Positions 1 through 5,250 of a DNA stretch of 5,719 nucleotides are shown here, in pieces; position 1 is the first letter of the stretch, and each line of letters starts with the position of its first letter. A model generated the notes under the pieces. The model was not told where the DNA came from, ran no database searches, and saw nothing but the letters and a program-made list of their open reading frames with translations. The stretch lies in contig WJKO01000135.1 in the NCBI GenBank assembly GCA_014729055.1, positions 1 to 5,719 on the forward strand, read 5' to 3'. Origin of the DNA: Promethearchaeota archaeon (lineage in GTDB: Archaea; Asgardarchaeota; Lokiarchaeia; Sigyniarchaeales; Promethearchaeaceae). The translations under genes were made by a program, and so were the position numbers.

Positions 1-1
1 A

Positions 2-196
2 TTACAGACCGAGATTGCAAGTTTAATTGAACTTGCTGAGAATGAAATTCAGAGTCTAACAAAAAAAGATTCTACATACGATTTTTGTATCGAGCAAGTG
101 GAGCAGCTTTTGAGACAGATCAAGGAAAAACAAGCAATTATGCGTGCATATGAATATGAAAAGTTCAGAGTGAAATTAGATCGCGTTAAAGCATAA
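2..196 (+). CDS. 3' end of an unidentified helical protein (5' truncated by window)
   Basis: An open frame enters from the left edge and stops at TAA 194-196, giving the last 64 residues of a protein whose start lies outside the window. The fragment is rich in Glu, Lys, Gln and Leu, with hydrophobic residues spaced three or four apart. It looks like two helices, one before and one after the residues KKDSTYDF, and could be a coiled coil. There is no Cys/His cluster, membrane segment or family motif that I recognise, so no function is given. The stop is nine bases from the stop of the convergent membrane-protein gene. A pyrimidine-rich stretch just past the stop could end this transcript. That this is coding is fairly safe from its composition and the tight fit to the neighbour, but the fragment is short. 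Confidence 0.68.
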   Translation, partial: LQTEIASLIELAENEIQSLTKKDSTYDFCIEQVEQLLRQIKEKQAIMRAYEYEKFRVKLDRVKA

Positions 197-205
197 ATTT
201 AACAA

Positions 206-952
206 CTATTTTTCTCTTTTCTTTACCGGATGTCGTTTTTCATTGAAAATGTAATTATTTTCTTTCATCCAATTTAAATACCCAGAATGTTCTCTATAAT
301 CGGCATAACGACCCTCTTTTGGTTCCTCTTTAAATTTACCTCTTGGTCCGAGGATTCCCCCGAGGATAAACGCAATAAGTAAAATAATGACACCAATATT
401 CCAAAAATCATAAGAATTATCCCTAATCATATACCAGATGGTGAGAGAAATCGTAATCCCTGCTAAAATATTTTCTAATATATAAAAAACGGTTTGCTGG
501 TAACGAGCACCCCAGTAATTACCATGATATCCATCGGTCTTACTTGAATACAGGTTAATATATCTGGCGTAATCGGTTTTCTTAAACCCATGTAACCACA
601 TCATACCGTCTCCGCACGCAGCTGAATCAAAGATCATATGAAGATAAATACCCAGCATTGGAATGATAAAATATTGTGGATAGAAATTAAAAATTAACGA
701 CAGTAAAAAAACAATAATCAATGGAAACCAACAGATAGGCCAATGAAACCATGAATTCAGATGATGTTGAAATTCTGTACCATGTGACGATGTTTTCGTT
801 TTTAAACTAAAATATAGTCCATCAAAATCGGGAAATATACCAAAAATAATTATTAAAAAGCACGCTAAAGATGGAGGATTCGTCTCAAACCATAGCCAAT
901 AGATTCCATTATAAACTAAATATGCGGATGTTGCGTGCATTGTACTATTCAT
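206..952 (-). CDS. YdjM/DUF457-type predicted membrane-bound metal-dependent hydrolase
   Basis: A 248-residue integral membrane protein resembling the YdjM/YbcI (DUF457, LexA-binding inner-membrane hydrolase-related) family. The family signature is present in order: His6 near the N-terminus, the PDFD motif at 41-44 after a hydrophobic helix, a His cluster at 57, 63, 64 and 70 (HHLNSWFHW), and H105-x3-D109 (LHMIFD) followed by a Gly-rich loop and WLHGF. Such His/Asp sets are thought to bind a metal at the membrane. The reaction is unknown. Hydrophobic segments lie at about 29-50, 72-92, 94-110, 154-176 and 183-201, followed by a charged tail of about 45 residues that is probably cytoplasmic. 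I chose the ATG at 952 because it places His6 as in bacterial YdjM and sits about 35 bases from a TATA-like box; the second ATG (residue 5) would also keep the His. No Shine-Dalgarno sequence is visible, suggesting a leaderless or short-leader mRNA. Family assignment is good; enzymatic activity is not shown. Confidence 0.8.
   Translation of the reverse strand: MNSTMHATSAYLVYNGIYWLWFETNPPSLACFLIIIFGIFPDFDGLYFSLKTKTSSHGTEFQHHLNSWFHWPICWFPLIIVFLLSLIFNFYPQYFIIPMLGIYLHMIFDSAACGDGMMWLHGFKKTDYARYINLYSSKTDGYHGNYWGARYQQTVFYILENILAGITISLTIWYMIRDNSYDFWNIGVIILLIAFILGGILGPRGKFKEEPKEGRYADYREHSGYLNWMKENNYIFNEKRHPVKKREK
207..223 (+). terminator. T-rich terminator candidate for the left-edge gene
   Basis: A run of T and C with three T-clusters begins 11 bases after the TAA of the left-edge gene. 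Archaeal termination commonly uses U-rich stretches without a strong hairpin. On the other strand the same bases encode the Lys-rich C-terminus (VKKREK) and stop of the convergent gene, so one tract would serve both purposes. No hairpin is visible. Confidence 0.35.
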
Positions 953-980
953 ATATAATAAATATTAATTTTTAAGAAAC

Positions 981-994
981 ATAAATATATTTAG
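981..994 (-). promoter_or_regulatory. TATA-like promoter box for the YdjM-type gene
   Basis: Read on the minus strand this is CTAAATATATTTAT, an archaeal TATA-like element centred about 35 bases before the ATG at 952. Initiation about 26 bases downstream would leave a leader under ten bases, matching the lack of a Shine-Dalgarno sequence. The whole spacer is AT-rich, so chance occurrence is possible. Confidence 0.4.
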
Positions 995-1005
995 TTAAAT
1001 CTTAG

Positions 1006-1015
1006 AATAATTTAA
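1006..1015 (+). promoter_or_regulatory. TATA-like element upstream of the acidic-protein gene
   Basis: AATAATTTAA lies about 40 bases before the TTG start at 1057. The identical ten bases occur at 4736-4745, 28 bases before the Roadblock TTG start. Shared position class and sequence make a promoter role reasonable, but AT-rich sequence gives weak evidence. Confidence 0.3.
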
Positions 1016-1056
1016 CAATAAAAGCATTTGATTAGATCTCTAAAAGCGTGATATTT

Positions 1057-1995
1057 TTGGTTGACGAAGAAAAAACGGAAAAGAACGAAGAGAAAGAAAA
1101 TTCCGATGTTGAAGAATTTGCTGATTCAAATATTGATGACGACGATATTAAGGAAAAAGAAAATGAAGAAAAAAACGCTACTGAAGATGATGCTGATAAT
1201 CCTGAAAGTGAGGAAATCGTTGAAGATACAGAAGATGAAGATATAGTTGAGGAAATCGACATAGAAGACTCAAAATACGCTGATATAGATGTTGACGATG
1301 AGGATTCAGTAAAATCAATGTTGATGGACTTTAGTGAAATGGAAGATTTTGATGTTCAAGAGTTAATTGAATTACAAAGCGCGATGGAAGAAGTAAAAGA
1401 AAGCGTAGAAGGAAAAGAGAAAAAAGAAAAAGAAATTGAAGGAGAAACCGAGGAACAAAAATTAGAAGATATCGATGAATATCCTGGGTGGGGCATGTAT
1501 GGAGAGGGCGATTTTCAACCAGCAGAAATATCCGACGAATTAAGGGAAAAAATAAATAGAGAACTTGAAGAAAAAAGGAAAAAGGAAAAAGTACGTTCAG
1601 AAGCAGAATTTAAAGAATATTGCAAGAATAAAAAAACAAAAATTTGGTATCATGCGTTATGGTTCCTTATATTTGAAATGGAAGATCATCAAGCAACAAA
1701 GAAAACTTTATACGATGCATTGAAGGAGGTCACAAGTAAGAGCGCAATAGACCCTATTGAAGAACATAAATTTTATTTTGGTCTTGGATTCATATTAAGA
1801 TTATCAATGATGGGGGAAAAAGTGGTTTTATTTGATGGCGAGAGATTAAAAATTAATAAAATGGTAGGTGTTGATTTACTGACTGATATCTTAGTTGAGG
1901 TGGGTGAACCAATAAGCGAAAGACCTACAATATCCGAAGATAAAAAGAAAGAAATGTTTTTAGATTTTTTAACCGACGATTTTTCCGATATATAG
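1057..1995 (+). CDS. Unrecognised protein: acidic disordered N-terminal half, small C-terminal globular domain
   Basis: About 312 residues, family not recognised. Residues 2-142 are dominated by Glu, Asp and Lys and should be disordered. A short motif with aromatic and Gly residues (DEYPGWGMYGEGD, about 140-152) may be a binding element. A charged helix follows at about 155-192. Residues 194-287 are the only clearly folded part: an aromatic helix (IWYHALWFLIFEME), two further helices and a beta-hairpin-like VVLFDGERLKIN. This order would suit a winged-helix-like fold, but that is inference. The tail is acidic again. The frame is open from GTG 1048. I prefer TTG 1057 because the GTG bases can then act as part of a Shine-Dalgarno sequence (GTGAT) at the spacing seen before tfb; GTG 1048 would add Met-Ile-Phe. 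The gene ends 22 bases before the EngB-type GTPase, so co-transcription is likely. Possible roles include a chaperone for basic ribosomal proteins or a nucleic-acid-binding factor; neither is demonstrated. Confidence 0.82.
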   Translation: MVDEEKTEKNEEKENSDVEEFADSNIDDDDIKEKENEEKNATEDDADNPESEEIVEDTEDEDIVEEIDIEDSKYADIDVDDEDSVKSMLMDFSEMEDFDVQELIELQSAMEEVKESVEGKEKKEKEIEGETEEQKLEDIDEYPGWGMYGEGDFQPAEISDELREKINRELEEKRKKEKVRSEAEFKEYCKNKKTKIWYHALWFLIFEMEDHQATKKTLYDALKEVTSKSAIDPIEEHKFYFGLGFILRLSMMGEKVVLFDGERLKINKMVGVDLLTDILVEVGEPISERPTISEDKKKEMFLDFLTDDFSDI

Positions 1996-2017
1996 GAAAT
2001 ATGGGCAATGATGGGCT

Positions 2018-2674
2018 ATGAGAGATAGTTTTAAAATAGACTCTGATTATCCGCGACTTGTTTTATTGGGTAATAGTAATGTAGGAAAATCAAGCATTGC
2101 TAGATATCTTCTAAAGAAAAGAAACCTCACTGTGGGTGCTATCGGTAAACATGCTGGCTCTACGGTGAAATTGAACCTTTATAATAGCGCGAAAATACCA
2201 TATCAAATAGCAGATCTTCCAGGATTTGGAGCGATGCTGAGAACCAGTAAGAAAAAAAAAAATGAAATACATGATTCAATCATTCAATATGTTGAAACTG
2301 ACAGAGAAAATATTTTCTTAACGTTGATTGTCCTTAACGCTCTAAGAATTGAAGATGAATTAGAAAAATGGTATTTTAAAAATAATAAAACCATCCCTCT
2401 CTCTTATGAATTTGTTATGTGGTTAAATCAAGTAGGGTTACCTTCTATTATTGTAATCAATAAAATAGATAGAATTAAAAGGAGAGATTTGAATCAGATC
2501 TTAAAAAATGTACTTTTAGTATTGGACGATTTTGGAATTTCTATACAAAATGCAGAATCAGATGAAGGATTAATTCAAATTATACCTGTATCGGCTAAGA
2601 AGAAGAAGAATATGAAGAATTTGGAGACTGAAATACAGCATTATTTTGATTTAAAATTCCCAAATTTTGAATAA
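2018..2674 (+). CDS. engB: EngB/YihA-type GTP-binding protein (archaeal form)
   Basis: A 218-residue TRAFAC-class GTPase. Visible motifs are the P-loop GNSNVGKSS (18-26), a switch I threonine in HAGSTVKLN (Thr49), G3 DLPGFG (66-71), G4 NKID (148-151) and G5 VSAKK (191-195). The SNVGKSS P-loop and DLPGFG are typical of EngB/YihA/YsxC. The segment EKWYFKNNKTIPLSYEF, followed by LPSIIVINKIDRI, matches the archaeal branch, where a Pro-containing loop precedes the G4 strand. Bacterial EngB helps assemble the large ribosomal subunit; an equivalent archaeal role is inferred from homology. It is probably cytosolic, with no membrane segment. Length is normal for the family. ATG 2018 is 22 bases after the upstream stop, with a weak TGAT Shine-Dalgarno match at 2009-2012, so it probably shares a transcript with the acidic-protein gene. 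One oddity: after the strand IFLTLIVL, where relatives often have Val-Asp-Gly, this protein has Asn-Ala. Confidence 0.9.
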   Translation: MRDSFKIDSDYPRLVLLGNSNVGKSSIARYLLKKRNLTVGAIGKHAGSTVKLNLYNSAKIPYQIADLPGFGAMLRTSKKKKNEIHDSIIQYVETDRENIFLTLIVLNALRIEDELEKWYFKNNKTIPLSYEFVMWLNQVGLPSIIVINKIDRIKRRDLNQILKNVLLVLDDFGISIQNAESDEGLIQIIPVSAKKKKNMKNLETEIQHYFDLKFPNFE

Positions 2675-3073
2675 TTTAGATTTCCACAAATATTGATTAT
2701 GGACTTAATAATTCTTCCAAAATCGATATTGAGTAAGAATTGTGTCTTGCACTTATAGACAAGGTTATCTAATCAATACCATTCCAGTTTACTTCGTGTT
2801 AATCATAGACAGAAAAACATAAACTTTAAATATCAAAGTAGATTTTTTTATCAAAGCAATTTCTGAAAAAAATATAGAATTTCTCAGCAGATCATAAAGT
2901 TATGTTTTCCATAGGGATTAAGACGTTTTTTGTGTAAAGCAGTTGTTTTTCTATACTTTGACATTTTATTTTCATAGCGACACTTTATTCAAATAAACTT
3001 TTAATCAAAGCTATTTAAAGACTCGAAAGATTTAAATTTCAATGAATGAATTAGTTTCTTACTACTGATTGGG

Positions 3074-3103
3074 GATCAAAAGATCAAAAGTCTTCTGATC
3101 AAA
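3074..3103 (+). repeat. GATCAAA repeats abutting the gar1 TATA box (possible operator)
   Basis: GATCAAA starts at 3074, 3082 and 3097. The first two form a perfect tandem of an eight-base unit (GATCAAAA twice), and the third runs directly into the TATA-like sequence. GATCA at 3082-3086 and TGATC at 3096-3100 also form an inverted pair, and TGATCA at 3096-3101 is itself palindromic. Repeats next to TATA/BRE are typical sites for archaeal regulators. No regulator can be named. Confidence 0.35.
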
Positions 3104-3112
3104 TATATATAG
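3101..3112 (+). promoter_or_regulatory. TATA box of the gar1 (gar1-tfb) transcript
   Basis: AAATATATATAG is the best TATA match in this spacer. Initiation about 26 bases downstream of its centre falls near 3132. That is a few bases before the proposed CTG start at 3138 and about 45 bases before the TTG at 3177. A start this close would make the mRNA nearly leaderless, in which case the GGAG at 3124-3127 would not be transcribed. Confidence 0.5.
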
Positions 3113-3137
3113 CTTTCACTTTTGGAGATGGAAAAAT

Positions 3138-3503
3138 CTGCATATTGGCAATGTTTTCGGATGTAGTCCAAATCATTTGATTATTAAATCAAGTCAAGAT
3201 ATTTTGAAGCTTCCAATGAAAAAGCTTCCAAAAATCGGAACTTCGGTATATGATAATGGTATGACATATATCGGAAAGATAGCCGATATTTTTGGACCAA
3301 CCTCTAATTTTTTCATTTCAATAACACCCAATCATCAAAAATTACTAACTCATTTTGCAACCAAAACTAATGAACGGATTTATATTGCGCCTCCTAATTC
3401 CAGTTCTAGATCAAACAGAGGAAAAAAACGGAAATACTCTAAGAGGAGGAAGATATATTCAAAAAGAAAACAAAGTAATTCGAAATCATCCGGAGATAAT
3501 TAG
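3138..3503 (+). CDS. gar1: Archaeal Gar1, H/ACA ribonucleoprotein subunit
   Basis: About 121 residues from CTG 3138, or 108 from TTG 3177. Gar1 binds the pseudouridine synthase Cbf5 in box H/ACA particles (with Nop10 and L7Ae) and promotes substrate turnover in rRNA modification. The diagnostic element is YIGKIADIFGP (44-54 from CTG), followed by a strand (NFFISITP) and the closing strand ERIYIAPP. Residues 94-121 are a Lys/Arg-rich tail (NRGKKRKYSKRRK), usual for archaeal Gar1 and suited to RNA contact. I prefer the upstream start because HIGNVFGCSPNHLIIK aligns with the first strands of Pyrococcus-type Gar1, which begins KRLGKVL followed by FLIV (recalled, not searched). No ATG, GTG or TTG precedes it in frame after the stop at 3096-3098, so the real start is CTG, or ATG 3128 with one A removed from the 3132-3136 run. 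GGAG at 3124-3127 lies ten bases before the CTG. Gar1 next to tfb is a known archaeal gene order. Confidence 0.88.
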   Translation: MHIGNVFGCSPNHLIIKSSQDILKLPMKKLPKIGTSVYDNGMTYIGKIADIFGPTSNFFISITPNHQKLLTHFATKTNERIYIAPPNSSSRSNRGKKRKYSKRRKIYSKRKQSNSKSSGDN

Positions 3504-3603
3504 AAATATCATAATGAGAAAAAATTTGAAAAATAGAATCGTAAAAGATTCGTTTAGTAACACCCAAAATAAAAAATAAAAAAACGTAAATGTGTAGATA
3601 CTA

Positions 3604-3607
3604 GGTG
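3604..3607 (+). promoter_or_regulatory. Shine-Dalgarno GGTG of tfb
   Basis: GGTG matches the centre of the archaeal Shine-Dalgarno consensus (complement of the 16S 3' end, GGAGGTGATC). It lies exactly six bases before the unambiguous ATG at 3614. This is the internal reference for choosing starts of other genes here. Confidence 0.55.
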
Positions 3608-3613
3608 TAAATA

Positions 3614-4561
3614 ATGGTTAGTAAAGAAGTAAAACCAAAAGAAACTAATACGGAAACTTGTCCTGATTGTGGTTCTATGATCACTGTATGTGACACACAT
3701 AGGGGAGAAATCATATGTTCTACTTGTGGATTAGTTATTTCAGACAAACTAATAGATAAAGGACCAGAATGGAGAGCATTTGATAGTGATCAAAGAGAAA
3801 AGCGTACACGTGTCGGGGCACCAATGACATATACAATTCACGATAGAGGATTATCAACAATCATCGACTGGAAAAACAAAGATTTTGCGGGTCACGAAAT
3901 TCCTGCCAAGTTAAGATCACAGATTTATAGATTAAGAAGGTGGCAGTCAAGAATCCGAGTATCGGATGCAACTGAACGAAATTTAACCTTTGCATTGAGC
4001 GAACTGGATAGGATGGCAAGTGTATTATCTTTACCCAAGACTCTGAGAGAAACGGCAGCAAAGATTTATCGATCTGCGGTAAAATCCCACCTAATACGAG
4101 GACGTAGTATTGAAGGAGTAGCCGCGGCATCGCTTTATGCAGCATGTAGGATGACAAAGATACCGAGAACATTACAAGAGATAGCCGAGACTGCCCGTGT
4201 TGATAAGAAAGAAATTGGTAGAAGTTATCGATTCGTAGTTTCAAAACTGAATTTAAATTCTAATCCGACTAAACCGATAGATTATATTGCCCGTTTCGTA
4301 TCTGAACTTAAATTATCAAGTAAAGTCCAGAAAAAAGCAATGGAAATTGTTAAATATGCTGAGAAACGAGGATTGACTAGCGGTAGAGGTCCAACAGGAG
4401 TTGCAGCAGCATCAATCTATGTAGCAAGTATCATGTATAAAGAACGCAGAACGCAAAGAGATATTGCACGTGTGAGCCAAGTTACAGAAGTGACTGTTCG
4501 GAATAGATTCAAAGAATTGATAACGAAATTGAAGATTAATATTCCTCTAAAGCGAAAATAG
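3614..4561 (+). CDS. tfb: Transcription initiation factor B (TFB, TFIIB homologue)
   Basis: A 315-residue, full-length TFB. It bridges TBP at the TATA box and RNA polymerase, contacts the BRE, and helps open the promoter. The N-terminal zinc ribbon has Cys16-x2-Cys19 and Cys35-x2-Cys38. Next come the B-reader/linker signatures PEWRAF (51-56) and a stretch around GLSTIIDWKNKDFAG (79-93). Two cyclin-like repeats follow at about 120-212 and 218-307, each with the small-residue core helix (GVAAASLYAA and GVAAASIYVA). The helix-turn-helix at about 279-301 (QRDIARVSQVTEVTVRNR) is the BRE-reading part. No frameshift or missing zinc ligand is seen. ATG 3614 has a clear GGTG Shine-Dalgarno sequence. 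The gene lies 110 bases after gar1, close enough for co-transcription, although the A-rich spacer at 3566-3584 could hide its own promoter. A T-rich terminator zone follows. Archaea often carry several TFBs; whether this is the main copy cannot be told. Confidence 0.97.
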   Translation: MVSKEVKPKETNTETCPDCGSMITVCDTHRGEIICSTCGLVISDKLIDKGPEWRAFDSDQREKRTRVGAPMTYTIHDRGLSTIIDWKNKDFAGHEIPAKLRSQIYRLRRWQSRIRVSDATERNLTFALSELDRMASVLSLPKTLRETAAKIYRSAVKSHLIRGRSIEGVAAASLYAACRMTKIPRTLQEIAETARVDKKEIGRSYRFVVSKLNLNSNPTKPIDYIARFVSELKLSSKVQKKAMEIVKYAEKRGLTSGRGPTGVAAASIYVASIMYKERRTQRDIARVSQVTEVTVRNRFKELITKLKINIPLKRK

Positions 4562-4565
4562 AGCT

Positions 4566-4616
4566 TATTTTTAATCTCTTCTTTTTATTTTATGTTCTTC
4601 TTATTTTATTTGATTT
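4566..4616 (+). terminator. T-rich terminator zone after tfb
   Basis: Within 55 bases of the tfb stop there are at least five T-clusters on the plus strand, separated by short C/A interruptions and without a stable hairpin. Multiple U-tracts are the usual archaeal intrinsic terminator form. The zone separates tfb from the promoter region of the Roadblock gene. Confidence 0.5.
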
Positions 4617-4650
4617 AAAAACAGACTTTACTTATTTGAAGAGGTTTTAA

Positions 4651-4662
4651 AATATTTATAAT
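4651..4662 (+). promoter_or_regulatory. TATA-like box upstream of the Roadblock gene (distal)
   Basis: AATATTTATAAT is a strong TATA-like match about 115 bases before the start codon, which would give a leader of about 90 bases. A second candidate (AATAATTTAA, 4736-4745) lies closer and would put initiation near the start codon. I cannot decide between them. Confidence 0.33.
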
Positions 4663-4763
4663 CGATTAAAGTCGAAAAAAATAAACATAGAAATAAATAA
4701 ATAAATATCATTTCCTTGTATGTTATAGATAAAGAAATAATTTAATCTAAAGTCTTCCAGTAG

Positions 4764-4767
4764 GGTG
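4764..4767 (+). promoter_or_regulatory. GGTG Shine-Dalgarno deciding the Roadblock start
   Basis: GGTG lies exactly six bases before TTG 4774, the same spacing as before the tfb ATG. The overlapping GTG at 4765 is the alternative start, but it would lack any upstream Shine-Dalgarno sequence. Confidence 0.45.
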
Positions 4768-4773
4768 TATGAT

Positions 4774-5229
4774 TTGAAAGAAAAAGACGAGCAAAAAATT
4801 GATGAAATACTGCAAATAGTTTTGAGATCAAGCCCCGGGGTACGTTATGTAATTTTAATGGATAGAACAGGATTAACAATATCTTTTCAAGAAAAATTTA
4901 AAACAAATAAATCGGTATATATTGAGCGACTCGGAGCAATAAGCGGAGCTGTCTTTCAAGCAGTGGAGGAACAAGGCGATATGGTTGAATATGGTAATAC
5001 AATATCACAGATAACCGAATATGATAAGGGGTTTATTTTTTCAATGGACGTTATTGATGGTATTATTTCTGTAATTACCGATAAGAATATTAATATGGGA
5101 TTAATTAGAAGTATAATGTTGAAATATAAGGACATTTTAGCCAATATCTTGCAAAGATATCTAAAACAAGATACAAATGAAATTACAGAAGAATTAAGAA
5201 GTTTATTTGATGGAAATCAAATTATATAG
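4774..5229 (+). CDS. Stand-alone Roadblock/LC7-domain protein
   Basis: A 151-residue protein (154 from GTG 4765) made almost wholly of one Roadblock/LC7 domain. An N-terminal helix (5-19, EQKIDEILQIVLRS) leads into the family's hallmark PGVRYVILMDRTGLTIS (21-37), with the DRTGL turn between the first two strands. A long helix follows (about 49-67, IERLGAISGAVFQAVEEQ), then strands GNTISQITEY, GFIFSMDVID and IISVITD, and the closing helix (about 105-130). The C-terminal extension is short, charged and helical. Family members dimerise and act on Ras-like GTPases, as in MglB, LAMTOR/Ragulator and dynein light chain 7. A similar role is inferred here; the partner GTPase is not in the window. TTG 4774 is preferred over GTG 4765 because of the GGTG spacing. 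The gene appears to be transcribed alone, after the tfb terminator and before the candidate RNA. Domain assignment is firm, cellular role is not. Confidence 0.9.
   Translation: MKEKDEQKIDEILQIVLRSSPGVRYVILMDRTGLTISFQEKFKTNKSVYIERLGAISGAVFQAVEEQGDMVEYGNTISQITEYDKGFIFSMDVIDGIISVITDKNINMGLIRSIMLKYKDILANILQRYLKQDTNEITEELRSLFDGNQII
5221..5229 (+). promoter_or_regulatory. TATA-like element overlapping the Roadblock stop
   Basis: ATTATATAG includes the last two Ile codons and the stop of the Roadblock gene. Its centre is about 26 bases before 5251, and the first helix strand of the candidate RNA begins at 5257. This placement is what a separate promoter for the RNA would need. Confidence 0.35.
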
Positions 5230-5250
5230 ATTATTTTATTTATTCTGAAA

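Larger units (their letters stand above)
2675..3137. other. Gene-free AT-rich spacer between engB and gar1
   Basis: No convincing open frame or RNA gene is visible on either strand. The stretch has runs of T (2843-2849, 2926-2931, 2946-2950) that could end the engB transcript. It also has several copies of ATCAAA-type words, described separately, and ends in a TATA-like box for gar1. Its GC content is clearly lower than that of the spacer after the Roadblock gene, which argues against a large structured RNA. A decayed gene cannot be excluded. Confidence 0.6.

Noticed and set aside
1061..1246. Lys/Met-rich frame inside the acidic-protein gene
   Set aside because: It is a frame-shifted reading of the same A/G-rich repeats, with low-complexity composition.
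1032..1262. Ser-rich minus-strand open frame opposite the acidic protein
   Set aside because: Its serines come from the complement of GAA/GAT-rich acidic codons. It has no fold-like pattern, and the plus-strand gene explains the region.
3355..3579. Overlapping 74-codon frame across the gar1 tail
   Set aside because: It has no recognisable motif and no ribosome site. The Lys/Arg tail in the gar1 frame is a usual feature of archaeal Gar1.
3861..4244. Minus-strand 127-codon frame within tfb
   Set aside because: It is an antisense shadow of the highly conserved TFB coding sequence with no independent support.
4956..5144. Minus-strand 62-codon frame within the Roadblock gene
   Set aside because: It is antisense to a clear Roadblock domain, and its composition mirrors that gene.
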